Shown here: piece by piece, positions 48,561 through 59,939 of the stretch
Numbering within the stretch: position 1 is the first letter of the stretch
Layout: every line of letters begins with the position of its first letter
Assembly: GCF_945859685.1 (NCBI RefSeq)
Contig: NC_079147.1
Span: 178,915,174-178,979,173 of the forward strand
Direction of reading: 5' to 3'
DNA: 64,000 bases
Origin: Eupeodes corollae
Lineage: Eukaryota; Arthropoda; Insecta; Diptera; Syrphidae
The notes under the pieces: model-generated
What the model saw: the letters and a program-made list of their open reading frames with translations, nothing else
Database searches by the model: none
Told to the model about the DNA's origin: nothing
Made by a program: the position numbers and the translations under genes

Positions 48561-49429
48561 CCTTGCTAGTTTGTGTTCAATCACCACCATAAGAGTTCGA
48601 TGATTATCGAAAGGGAGTGTTCACAAATTGAATTAAAATCTGTCATTCCTGTCTGTCTAGATTTACAGAAAATAAAGTACATACCTATTGAGTTCCTGTC
48701 AATTTACTCAGCGAATGTCAAAAATTTGGGATTTATTTTTGAAATAAAGTTTCCCGTTTGCTTCTTCTAGACGTTTTTTCTTTTCGCACATGCTCCGAAC
48801 ATCCTCTAAACAGTGCGTAGTCTGAACGCTCAGAATTCTTTCTGAACTGTTTGATTTTTTGTTCAAATTTCAACTGTCAAATGCTTCTGTTCAGCATTCA
48901 ATTCGGTCTGCTAATTTATTTTATTGTGAGTTCAAAGAGTTCATAAAGCGCGCTCTAAACAAGCTCGGAACACGTTCAGAACGAAAATATACTCACATTG
49001 TAAGCTATGGATGTGTAGAGATTAAAAAGAGATATATTTTATTCTGTTGACACTTCAGATTCTGAATAAAAGAAGAAAAATCAGCTTTTGATAAATTTGT
49101 TTTCTATCAAAAAGTATCAGTTGACTTTACAATGAATGTGTTCAGTGCGAAATATATGTATGTAGATAACTGCGAAAAGAAGTCATTAACGTCAAAGAAG
49201 AAACTGTTTGAAGTTTTTCAACTTAAAGTTGGCTGTTTTTTCCAAACGGTGAAATTAAACATCAATAAGAAATTATTGCTAATTTTGAAGGCAATTATGC
49301 CTCGTTTAATGGCTTTGAGGAGACGTTCGTTATATTAATTTAGATTCTTATTTGACAGTTATAGCTACTTATACAAATTTGGGAAAAATACTCTTATTGT
49401 TTGATTTAATGGTATTAGAATCAACTCTA
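48561..49429. other. No gene recognised
   Basis: ORFs 48573-48770, 48859-49050 and 49132-49338 have no family signal or splice context. Confidence 0.3.
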
Positions 49430-50235
49430 AAGCACAGACTTCCAGATTTCTCTACCTTCCAGATCTTTCTGGGAGGATAGGCATTCCTGGAAAACGAGTC
49501 AATCCACTTTTATACAGATGGATTAAAAACAAATGACGGGCTTGGTGAAAGCGTGTACTCCGAACGGCTAAAACTGATAATCTCACTCCGCCTTCCCAAT
49601 CACTGTTGCGTGTTTCAGCCGGAACTTTTGGCGATAAAAGAAGTCTTGTCGTGGCTTAAAGAAAACCTGATATCCGTCATGTCACTATCAGATCCCTAGA
49701 CTGTGTCTCTAAAATCTCTATAACAGTCCATAATGGAAATGGCACCACAGTTTAACATTCACCTTTTGCTGAGAACCGGGCCATAGAGATATTCCAGGAA
49801 ATTGCAAGATAGATGAACTGGCCATAAATAGTACAGTACAACCCATTCTACCACGTTTGGCTAATGTGACACCTATCGTTATATGCAAACTGTTGCTAAT
49901 GCAAGACGCTATAAAGAGGGCAAACATCCAAGCATCTAATCGGTGTCACAGTCTAATAGGAAAGCTCGCTATTAGTTGGCGAGGGGTATTTTTAAATGAC
50001 TTGCAGAAGCTTCTCTGTAAGTGCCCTGCTTCAGCTCAAAAACGCAAGACCTTACTACGAGAACTCTTCTATAACCATCTAAACGATATTAATCACATTA
50101 ACATAATCAGTCTTTCAAGTTTTGTAAGGGAATTTAAATTGGTTTTATTGAGCTCAGAAGAAAGCCTCGAAATTCATTTGGTATCCCAATAGGCTGTGTC
50201 CTACTTCATCCCGGATAGCCACTTTAACCTAAACT
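49430..50235 (+). pseudogene. R1/I-type LINE: RNase H and C-terminal end, degenerate
   Basis: Across frames, FIQMD (RNase H start), GHRDIPGNCKIDELA (RNase H core with the His-Arg and Asp-Glu residues), then KCPASAQKRKTLLRELFYNHLND and LSSFVREFKLVLL give RNase H and the C-terminal knuckle region of an R1/I-group LINE. The end (50195-50237, with ttaacctaaactaac) resembles the tail of the 21170-21556 copy. Multiple stops; 5' truncated. Confidence 0.65.
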
Positions 50236-50356
50236 AACTTTGATTTGATGGCTTTTTATGAAAATTTGTCCTGATGGACTACATCTGTATACAAAGACCC
50301 ATTTGCCAAATTCAAATTAATTGATATGTTTTATTTGTTTCGTTAAGAATCTTAAA

Positions 50357-50893
50357 GGTTCGTAAAGCTGGAAATACCACAATCGAATTTCGACGTCAAG
50401 CTGGAAACACCACACCTTTAAATTCATAATTTCAAAAAACTGATGATGAGGGAATTTAGGGCTCTTTTTGGGCTCCTAAGTAAGTGAAACCTAGTTTGGT
50501 ATCTCAAGCCCTTACCCCCTTAATCACGTCGCAAAGTTGAAATTTTTGGAGACTTTCTAAACCAAACAAAATTTTAAAAATCTAATGATGGGGTAATTTA
50601 GAGCTCATTTTATGCTAGTTAAGTGCTCTTATCCCGGTTTGGTTAAACAATCCCTTCCCGTAAGGGACCAAAAAGAGCCCTAAATTACCTCATCATCAGT
50701 TTTTTGAAATTATGAATTTAACGGTGTGGTGTTTCCAGCTTGACGTCAAAGCTGGGAACACCACAAGTTTGAGGGGAAAGGAATTTTTGAACCAAGTCGG
50801 GATTAGAGCACTAAATTAGCCCAAAAAGAACCCTCAATCACCCCATCATTAGAATTTCGAAATTCGATTGTGGTGTTTCTAGCTTTACGGACC
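50357..50893. mobile_element. 537 bp fold-back element
   Basis: 37 bp ends (50357-50393 and 50857-50893; core CGTAAAGCTRGAAAYACCAC) are inverted with three mismatches. Inside, aagctggaaacaccacac at 50400-50417 is mirrored at 50734-50751, and a tgatgatggggtaatttag-type sentence occurs at least four times in both orientations (about 50440, 50583, 50685, 50840). No ORF. Confidence 0.6.
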
Positions 50894-52630
50894 TGAATTT
50901 TAAACAAATTTCAAACACAGTACAATCTCTTACACGCATTTTTAAATAATCATTCAGTTCAGAGAAAGTGAAATAACTTAAAGAAAAAAAAAAAAAAAAA
51001 ACAAGAACAAAACATTTCACTTTCTCAGATAAAGCTTTAGGTATGCTATCTGATAAATTATGTATAAAACCTTTATTTTTCTTCTGATAACTTTTACTTT
51101 AAACAACAATAAAGGTGTAGATCGGTGCCTTAGAGTTTATATGCATACTTTTATTTCAATTGTATGTCTCTATGTTTCTTTTTCTATCTAAAAACATAAT
51201 TGATAAATATTTAATTCGCCATTATTGTAGGTAAAATTGATTAAAACTAGCTTCAAATCACTTCATTGAAACGGAACAACGAACAAAATTTGTAATTTAA
51301 ATGAAATTCATCTCAAATACGAGATGCGAGTAACTACTTTATACAGTATTTTCTTATCTTGATAAAAATTCTGATGAGGGCAAAAAAAAAAAAAAAAAAA
51401 TAGTCGATGTTATCTTCTGTGTTCTGACTTCTGAGGTTTTGGAATTAATAAAGAATCACGAATAACTCGGGCGCCATCAGCGTCACATTCGTTTTATTTT
51501 GTATATTTTCGCTTGAGGCTATAGATTGAGATTATTATTGTTTTTGATGGTTTGATTATTTGTAACAAAAAAAAATTACATAAAACTAGATATTAAACAT
51601 ACTACATATCTCTTTACACTGTTTACATTGTGGTGACATTGGTCACGTACGCCGCCGACGACGACGACACCAATTAAAAAAGGTTCAATGTTCTTAATGT
51701 AGATAACTCCGGAAATAAAAAAAACTGTAATATAAGAAATCATAGATTTTGAGGGTGAAACAAAACAAAATTAACTAAATATAGGAACATGTGTTCTCAA
51801 TGTGAAATTTATACAATATTATGTTTTCTTATAGCTTTAAGATGTTTCAGTTGTTCGATTATGTCTTATTTTTAGTCAGCGTTATAGACTCATTAGTTAT
51901 GTATAGGTTTTTATAACCTTTTGTATCCTTGAGCTTGTGACATACTTTCAATATGTTTACAGATTCCTTCAGGCAATTACCATTATTATAAAATATTAAG
52001 GTACAGATTTGTATTTGTCAATTGTATAGGGTTTTATGTGTAGAAGGATATAAATGTACGTTAGTGAAGCTTCTAATAGTCTAAGTGTGACATTTCACAA
52101 CTTGAGGTGTAATTATTTTAAGTAAGATAAGGATTTTGTGGAATTGAGCATAGCTCTTAGAATCCGCCAAAAAATAAGTTAATTTATTATACTGGGAAAT
52201 ATGTCAGAAGTCCTCGAGTCCCTTAACGAAAATGCCAGATTTGTAAACAAACATGCACTACCAACTTGCTCGCGAAAACCATAGAATAAGGTAGAGCACC
52301 CCTCTACAACATTTAACATTACCATTGCCTTTAAACAGTTATCGTCACAAACGACCATCTTTCAGAATTTCTTTATATGAGGCATAATTCCGTGGCATAA
52401 AAAAAAAACAAAATCTCGAAAATCCAGAATTTCGAACTTTCAATATACCGAAAAGCTAACGCGTAAGACATCATTGAAATAATTAAATTATCAATTCTAA
52501 CCTGAAAAATAATATCCGCCGAGTTACAATTGTAACTGCTGTTATTTTTTTGAGTTAAGTTGGCCACACTAATTTAACTGGCGGCCATTTTATCAGCTGT
52601 CAAATGATTTATTAACTTCCCATAGGAAGT
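50894..52630. other. Unrecognised A+T-rich DNA
   Basis: Contains A-runs at 50982-51001 and 51384-51400 but no recognisable gene or element. Confidence 0.35.
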
Positions 52631-52639
52631 CATTGTAAT

Positions 52640-53560
52640 GGATCCGATTTGTCAAATTGAAAATTTTGACATTTCTCGACGTTTCAAGGTCCCTAGATTC
52701 GAAATAAAATAATTTTAGAAAGATGTATGTGCGTGCGTGTGTACGTACGTTCGTGACGTTTTTTTCGTCGTCCATAGCTCAAGAACCAGAAGAGATATCG
52801 ATTTCAAATAAATTTTGTTATACAGATAATAAGGCAGAAAGATGCAGAAAGGGCTCTAAAGAAAATTGAGTGGTTTTTTTTACATAGCAGTTTAAAAAAA
52901 GGTGAACATTTTGGTTAACCCTAAATATCTTACGAACCAAAAATGCTAGAGTTTTGAATTAAATGTAACGTGATACCAAATATATTTTTTGAAAAAAATC
53001 CATTTAACGGTTTTTTTATATATCAAAAAAACTGGAAAAAAAATTTGTCACCTTCAAAATTGTATGACTAAATATGATTTCATCTGCAAAGCAATTTTGT
53101 GCAACGAAGAATAATGTTTTTGACATTTCAGAAAATTCCAATCGACAGTTTTTTTTACAAAAAATAAAAACCTAAAAAAAGAATTACTTAAAGTTGGTAA
53201 AAATTGAATATCGATTCAAATATCTTTTCAAAAACTTGAAATTTAGGCTTCAAACTAATTTTATCTTATAAGAAATATTGTTTTCAATGTTCTAAAAAAT
53301 GTTGAGAAAAATCGAATCGACAGTTTTTTTACAAAAAATAAAAACATAAAAAAAGAATTAATAAAAGTTGGTAAAAATTGATTTTCGACTCAAATATCTT
53401 TTCAAAAATTTGAGATAATAGCTTCTTACTAATTTTTGCTTATAAGAAATATTGTTTTCAATATTAGGACAAATTTTGAGAAAAATCGAATTGATAGTTT
53501 TTTTACAAAAAATAAAAACCTAAAAAAAATGTATAAAAGTTGGTAAAAATTGGTTGTGAC
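52640..53560. repeat. Dispersed repeat with a ~174 bp tandem array
   Basis: 52730-52870 (gtgcgtgcgtgtgtacgtacg, catagctcaagaaccagaag) looks like a common insect dispersed repeat. From about 53050 a unit of 173-176 bp is repeated three times; the phrase gacagttttttttacaaaaaa starts near 53144, 53319 and (as gatag) 53493, and tatcttttcaaaaa near 53220 and 53395. The LINE at 53565 abuts its right end. Confidence 0.55.
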
Positions 53561-53564
53561 GTTT

Positions 53565-54580
53565 TGACCAAAACGTCGGTGTTGTATGTCCTTTCTAGAC
53601 GACAGCATGTACTTTGTTTTGCCCTCATTAACCGTTAAACCCATTTTTTCCGCTTCTGCCTCAATACTCACAAAAGGCCCATTGACATCACGCTGAGTTC
53701 TTCCGATTATGTCAATGTCATCAGCATATGCCAGTAATTGGACAGAATTTTGAAAGATAGTGCCTCTAGTGTTGACGTGTGAGCTCTGCACTATTCTTTC
53801 AAGCACGATGTTAAAAAAATCGCATGACAGCGCATCACCTTGTCTAAAGGCTTTTTTGACATCAAAAGGTTCTGTTAAGTTGTTTCCAGCCTTTATGGAG
53901 CAGCGTGGTCATCCTGCACAAACGGACGAGTTTGGCAGGGATGCCAAAACTAGACATGGCTCTATACAGCTCGTCCCTGTAAATGCTGTCATATGCGGCC
54001 TTGAAATCGATGAAAAGATGGTGGGTGTCGATTTGGTGTTATTGAGTTTTTTCCAGGATCTGCCGTAATGTGAATATTTGATCAACTGTGGACTTTCCTG
54101 GTCTAAAACCACACTGATAAGGACCTATCAGGTTGTTGACGATGGGCTTTAGACGTTCACATATTACGGCAAAGAAAGATTTTATAGGCGATGTTAAGTA
54201 GACTTATTCCTCTATAGTTGGTGCAGTTTAGAGGGTCCCCTTTTTTCAGGATCGGGCAAACAATACTGAGGTTCGATTCATCGGGCATGTTTTCTTCCGA
54301 CCATATCTTACAGATAAGTTGGTGCATGCTTCTAACCAGCTTATCCCCAGCTGCTTTAAAGAGCTCGGCATTCAAGCCATCGGCTCCAGCGGCTTTATTA
54401 GACTTCAACTTAGATATGGCAATCTTTACTTCGTCTAAATCGGGAGGACGGGATTGTTGGCTTTCGTCGTCTATATCGAATGGGTAATCCTGCCTGACAG
54501 CGGAATTCAGTTCTTCATCGCCGTTATACAGTCTGCAGAAGTGGTCCTTCCATATCCTCAGTATTGACTGCGATTCCACT
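53565..54580 (-). mobile_element. LINE reverse transcriptase fragment, truncated at both ends
   Basis: Minus-strand order: SQSILRIWKDHFCRLYNGDEE, LDEVKIAISKLKSNKAAGADGLNAELFKAAG, CPILKKGDPLNCTNYRGISLLNIAYKIF (54157-54580 largely one frame), then GPYQCGF.PG, IDFKAAYDSIYRDELYRAMSSFGIPAKL, and LLAYADDIDIIGRTQRDV with intact catalytic YADD (about 53725), ending EGKTKYMLSSRKD at 53600. Frameshifts near 54160 and 53890. Same family as 16213-16940. Confidence 0.75.
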
Positions 54581-55125
54581 ATGATAAATGATCTCCTGTC
54601 TGCTACTTCTAATCCAATACATTGTTTCGCTGACGATAGCACTCTCAGCTTTTCATATTCGTTTTCAGATTCACACCCCTCTTCTTCGGATGTGGAACTG
54701 CAACGACAAAATATGATAAGCTCATTAAATTCCGACCCAAACAGCATTGTACAATGGGGAATAAAAAACCGCGTGAAATTTAATGCTTCGAAAACCCAAT
54801 GCTGTCATGTATCGCTAAAGTGAGTTATACCCTCTTTGCCACTATCCATGAGTGGCACTTGCATCAACGAAACTGAAAATCTCGACATGGTTGGAATGTG
54901 CATCAGCAACCACCTTTTGTGGAGCGATCACATACTCGATGTCGCCAAAAATGCTGCAAGATGTCTAGGTTTTTTGAGAAGATGCAAGACATTTGTCTCC
55001 CCGTCTGAAATGGCTACAATCTACAAAACCTATTCCGAAACTTGAATATAACTGGGATGGTGCTCTAGTAACTTTTTTAAGCCTCTCGGACAGTTTTCAA
55101 AGAAGAGCTTTTAAAATGATTAGTG
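54581..55125 (+). mobile_element. Second LINE fragment, opposite strand, abutting at 54580
   Basis: Starts abruptly at INDLLSATSNPIHCFADDSTLSFSYSFS (an FADD catalytic box) and continues WGIKNRVKFNASKTQCC, LDMVGMCISNHLLWSDHILDVAKNAARCLGFLRRCKTFVSP and a degraded end to about 55125. The block order is that of the RT palm, thumb and C terminus of a CR1/Jockey-group LINE. It is 5'-truncated and joined head to head with the minus-strand LINE. Confidence 0.7.
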
Positions 55126-56049
55126 ACGTTTACGTCACTTGAACATCGACGAAAAGTTTTTTGTCTCACCCTTTTTTACCATTATTTTAATGGTTGCGTT
55201 CCTCTTGTGAGCTAAGTGGGGAAATCGGTTAATTTTTTTTATTAAGCGTCTAGTTGAAAAGAATCTCATATACACTCTTTAAAAAAAACAGCTAACAAGT
55301 TGGACATCACTTTATACGAATATATGTCATGCTTGGAGGATACACGTCTTCTAAAAATTTCGTGAATTCACCTTAAGTTCACGTTCAGTTTTTGCAACAA
55401 ATTCTTCATAATTACAATTCGAAAAGTTACTTAATTAATTTCTTATTTAAAGGTAGATACCATAATTTTATGCTTCGAAGAGCTTCAAATAGCCAAGAAA
55501 ATCTATTGTGTATTTTATTTGTTTGTCTCCAAATCATGTCATGACTTCTTTTTTATCTTTCTCTCCTAAAAAATTCTCAATTATACACAAAAATCTCAAA
55601 CTTAATTTTCTAATAACAAATTATCCATTTACAGCACGTTTTCTTTTTCAATAATACAAAAAATGTATCATAAAAAATAAAAAACAACAAAAAATAGTGA
55701 ATTAACTTAAACAAAAAGAAAAACAAAATAAAAAAAAATATTTAAATAAATACAAAATAATTAAACTAAAAAAAAAATAATTATTTTACAACAAAATATC
55801 ATCAACACATAAATAAAATTCACACACCAAATAAAAATTGTTTATTATCTTTTAAACAAAAATAAAAAATAAAATACATAACTAAAAATTATTAATACTT
55901 GCATCATCAACTACAAAAATCAAAAAAAAAAACTTAACTAAACATTTCTACAAAATAGAAACAAAATCAAAAACAAAAAATCTAATGATTTCTTCAAAAA
56001 CAACAAGAACCACAACAACAACAAAGAAAACATCAAGAAATGAATCACA
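55126..56049. other. A+T-rich DNA ending in a probable 5' leader
   Basis: 55560-56049 is extremely A-rich with aacaaca runs (55997-56025), common in fly 5' leaders. It directly precedes the ATG at 56050; no core promoter motif is certain. Confidence 0.3.
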
Positions 56050-56117
56050 ATGAGAGACTTTAGTAAGAAGCTTACTAAACCCAATGAAATGGATATGAAG
56101 AAAATACCAAAACCACG
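56050..56117 (+). CDS. Probable first coding exon of a gene continuing to the right
   Basis: ATG 56050 in a good context (cacaATG) opens MRDFSKKLTKPNEMDMKKIPKP and the first two bases of an Arg codon, ending at a perfect GTAAGT donor at 56118. Codon use is balanced and the peptide is polar and basic, unlike random frames in this DNA. An out-of-frame upstream ATG overlaps the start region (56040). I do not recognise the protein and found no downstream exon up to 64000, so intron 1 would be longer than 7.8 kb. Confidence 0.45.
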
Positions 56118-58110
56118 GTAAGTTTTTTTTTTTTTTTTAAAACTTATTTTTTAAATACAAAAACAAAATTGTGCTAATTTTATTTTTGTTAGTACCTTTT
56201 TGTCTAGTTTTTTTTTTCTTTCAATTTTTTACTATCTTTCTTTCTTCTATTTAATTATTTATTTATTTTTGTTTCTTTTTTTATTTTATTTTCTTTCATT
56301 TAAACTTCTCCCTCGCTGCTCTGGAGATTTTTCACTTTGAGAAATTTGATAGCCAAACCTAAATGGATAATGTCCTACTTTAAAGGACTCTCCACTTCAT
56401 ACACAACCACACACACATACACTTGCACAGAGCCACAGACAGTGGCTTTGATGTATGTGAAAAAGAGGGTCCTACTTGTATAGAAATGTTTGTAAAGGAA
56501 TTTTTCGTTTCATATCCCTGCCCCTGCCTCTTCTCTGTGCATGCCGTGCCCGTAAGCCCCTGTCTGTGGTACAATTTGTCTATTTTGGTTTATCCCTCTT
56601 TCACTCATACTCATTGGCTCATTCGATGCTTGCTCGGTTTGCCTTTGCTTTAAATATCCAATCTACTCGTGTGTTTTTCTCGCTTGAAATGAAGGACAAA
56701 CTTTGATACTAATTTAGTAGTTTGGCTTCATTGCGTTTTTGGAAAATTTAAAAATTTATTACAAAAATCAAAAAAAAAGAAGGAATAAGAAAAATGGAGA
56801 AAGAAAGAGAGAAGAAGAAGAGGAAAGGGAATTTCCTTCCTTGACACACAAGGATTGGATTGTACACGGGGACATACTCAACCAAACGTCTATAAAGGAC
56901 TAAAATGAAGAAGAAATTACACAGAGGTTAGGTATAGCTTCATACGTATAGATGGAGGATTCTATATGCAGAGATATACCTATGCACAAACAAATTATAT
57001 ATATGTAGGTAGGTACCTAATATTGTGCCTCTATGCCTGTGCAAGCACACAGCTTATAGAGAGTGCAAGGCATGAATGATTAAGACTCAATTTATAGTGC
57101 GGTAGGACGAGGGGTTTTACTTCCTTATTCTTCTTGCCATGAAACTATACCTACCTATATTTCCTATACCTATCTAGTTCTCGTCCTAGTCCTCGACGTT
57201 GTCGTCCTCGTCCTAGTCCTATGGATGACATGGGATGGGCCAAACAATTGAAATTACATGTCACCTAAGAGACTTTTTGTAAACCTACATAGGTATACTT
57301 ATGTATGTGTAAAAGTGTTTGTATATTATATTCTTAGTCTATTTTATAAAGGACACAATATTGGAAAATTTCAAGTCTGAAAATGAAGCAAGAACATGAT
57401 GGTATAGAAGTTTGTAGAAGAGAAAAATCTCTATAGATGGTTCTTTTTTTCCTTTTCTCGAAAGGGTTACAAACTTTTAAATTGTCTTTTACGACGAAGA
57501 CAACGACAACGATGAGAATATAACACAATTTCTTGTGGTTGGAATAATTAAAAAAGCCAACGCCTTTCTCTGTCTTAGTTTTGTTTTATTTGTAAAAGGC
57601 AAATTTTATTGTTGGCTTATTATTTTTATTGTGTGTACGAGAAGGTAAGAAAAGTATCTATCTACACACACTTTTGGCAGAACAATCCAATTATCAAAAT
57701 TAACACAAACTATCCTATTTGTCTTGTCTGAAAAGTTCGTCCAAAAAAAAAAAAAGAATATCGATAGAAGTGCGAAAACTCAGGTACCTATGCAAATTTA
57801 AGAGATTTCGAAAAGTTTATTAATGGTTATTCTGTTTTATTAGGTTTTGGCTTGGGCGCCACTTTTTCAATAATACCCGTTTTTTGGCATTCTATAAATA
57901 GTATAGTAGGAAATTCTTAAGAAACCCCACCGGCAGTAGCCACATTTTTGTATTTAAAAATTGGTACAACTGAAAGAAGACCTGTCAGAATAATAATAAA
58001 AAAAAACTCAAATAGAAGAAAGTTTTGTGAAAATCAAAACTTAAAATTCAATTCAGCAAAAAAAAAAACTAACTTAAACTAATAAAATGGACAATTTTCA
58101 AGAAGAAATA
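56118..58110. other. Probable first intron of the 56050 gene; no recognised element
   Basis: Contains cacaca and taggtaggta/tacctacc microsatellites (56402-56420, 57005-57015, 57149-57160) and a gtcctcgtcctagtcc low-complexity run (57181-57221). ORFs here are shadows of these repeats. Confidence 0.35.
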
Positions 58111-58264
58111 GTAAGAAAGGCTCCCGGAAATTACGCCAGAATTGTTTTTGGAAAAAAACGCCAGAAAATTCTTCATACAAAATTCCAGCTTTTTTTCTGG
58201 CAAAATTTCGGAATTTCAGACATTTTTTCCTAAAAGTGTATTTTGCTAAATTGTTGTAATAAAT

Positions 58265-58546
58265 AAACAGTTTTACTACACATTCTTTGTCTCTATCATC
58301 GTTTACTCTGAGGAGGAAGAAGAAGCGGAGGAACATCCTGAAGACCTTAAAGAAGCGGATGTAATATTATGTATTATATGTCAGGTCCTTCCACCAAACG
58401 CTGTGTTGTTGCCGTGCAGACATATGAAAATATGCTCGGAGTGCAACTTAAAGTTGCAAGCTCAAGCAGTTGCAGATTCAAACGAAAATAACAAATGTCC
58501 ATGCTGCCGGGAAATCGTAGCAGACACTTTGCAAGTTTACATTTAG
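58265..58546 (+). CDS. IAP-like C-terminal RING finger, cargo of the inverted-repeat element
   Basis: A single frame from about 58265 (upstream stop just before) to TAG 58544-58546 encodes an acidic EEEEEAEEHPEDLKEAD stretch followed by a RING finger: CIIC, LLPCRHMKICSEC, KCPCCREI, i.e. C-x2-C-x11-C-x-H-x3-C-x2-C-x17-C-x2-C, ending LQVYI. The spacing and the short hydrophobic end recall the C-terminal E3-ligase RING of IAP-type proteins, with a longer gap before the last Cys pair. No in-frame ATG precedes the RING; aataaacag at 58261-58269 could be a splice acceptor, so this may be a captured terminal exon. All eight metal ligands and an uninterrupted frame remain. No BIR repeat is present. 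Confidence 0.6.
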   Translation, partial: KQFYYTFFVSIIVYSEEEEEAEEHPEDLKEADVILCIICQVLPPNAVLLPCRHMKICSECNLKLQAQAVADSNENNKCPCCREIVADTLQVYI

Positions 58547-58599
58547 TAAAAATATTTTGTTCTTTTCTATTTTGTTAAAAAAATTGTTACAAATAAAAA

Positions 58600-58690
58600 A
58601 AATTATTGAAAACTTTAGTAATTTTTTGCGTGGCAGCCACGCCGCGCCGTAACCGCGACCGCCACCCCCGCGCCTGTTGTGATAAAATGT
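58600..58690. other. G+C-rich patch inside the element
   Basis: 58628-58678 (contains gccacgccgcgccgtaacc) is strikingly G+C-rich for this window. It lies between the RING stop codon and the right arm; function unknown. Confidence 0.3.
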
Positions 58691-59287
58691 CTACAATATT
58701 GACCAAGAAGCGACTTTTAAAATGCAAAACATTTTCTGGCTTTTTTTCCAAATTGGTATTAGGAAATTAGGCCAGAATATAACAATTGGTTTTCTGGCCT
58801 AATTTCCATTTTGGTTTCTGGTTTTTTTTTTCCATTTCTGTCTGGCACAATTTCCAATATTTCTGGCTTATTTTCCACAAAAAATTCTGCTTCTTTTTTC
58901 AATTTGAAGCAGAAAACATTTTCTGGCGTTTGTACCAAAAAAAAATTCTGGCGTAATTTCCGGGAGCCATAAGAAAACATCTGGAAATTGAGGATCAATA
59001 AAAAAGTTCCTTTAACAATTGCAGCCTTGACATAAAATAAAAACTTCAAGAGGGGGGTTTGTTCGTAGACTACTACATTAATCTCAATTCTTTACATAAC
59101 TGAATTGAGTTGAAATGAGATTGATTCGACTCGATTCCGGTCAGGGATCGGAGTCGATTCAAAATTTGTGCAGGAAAACCTGTGTGGATGAATTGGTCTT
59201 ACAGATAATGCATTATGGTCTGTTTATTTGCATGTTTGTGTACCAAAAAAATATAGTTTTGTTTTAAGCAAATTAAAACAAAAATTG

Positions 59288-59939
59288 AACAGGAGTAGGT
59301 AGCACATTTTTATATGGTGCTGAACTATTCGGTTCTTCATTGTTTAACACGAATCAAACTATCTCACTTACACTTCGTAAGAAACCTCAAAACACCATTT
59401 GCATTTTAGAAAGTGCTGTCAAACTTAATCATTTTTAAATCTTCTTGTGCAGTGAAACACCAAAAAGATTTTTTTTGACCTAAACTGAGTTTCTGTTCTT
59501 ATAAAATAAGCCCGGTTAGTCCATTTTCATTAACAAAACTAAATAATATCAACAGTAATGGATTGATTTTGTTTAGCCAATGGAAAACACATGATTCCAA
59601 ATCCCAAACTACAGTAAAATCCCAAAACAGGAGTATGTAGCATATTTTTATATGGTGCTGAACTATTCGGTTCTTCATTGTTTAACACGAATCAAACTAT
59701 CTCACTTACACTTCATAAGAAACCTCAAAACACCATTTGCATTTTAGAAAGTGCTGTCAAACTTAATCATTTTTAAATCTTCTTGTGCAGTGAAACACCA
59801 AAAAGATTTATTTAACCTAAACTGAGTTTCTGTCCTTGCAAAATAAGCACGGTTAGTCCATTTTCATTAACAAAACTAAATAATATCAACAGTAATAAAT
59901 TGATTTTTTTTCGCCAATGGAAAACACATGATTCCAAAT
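59288..59939. repeat. Two-copy tandem duplication, period 338 bp
   Basis: 59288-59602 is repeated at 59626-59939 with only a few differences (for example ggtagcac versus tgtagcat near the start, tggattga versus taaattga near the end). The spacing is constant at about 338 bp. The high identity means it is recent. No coding capacity. Confidence 0.8.

Larger units (their letters stand above)
58119..58968. mobile_element. 850 bp inverted-repeat element carrying a RING-finger segment
   Basis: GGCTCCCGGAAATTACGCCA at 58119 is perfectly inverted ending at 58968, and similarity continues about 55 bp inward. The immediate 8 bp flanks are gtaagaaa and ataagaaa (7 of 8 identical), a good target-site duplication. 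The motif GGAAATTRSGCCAGAA is reiterated in both arms, at least six times on the right (58740-58968), like subterminal transposase-binding sites. There is no transposase; the only coding content is the RING segment. The 8 bp duplication allows hAT, P or Merlin-like mobilisation but the ends do not decide. Confidence 0.75.
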
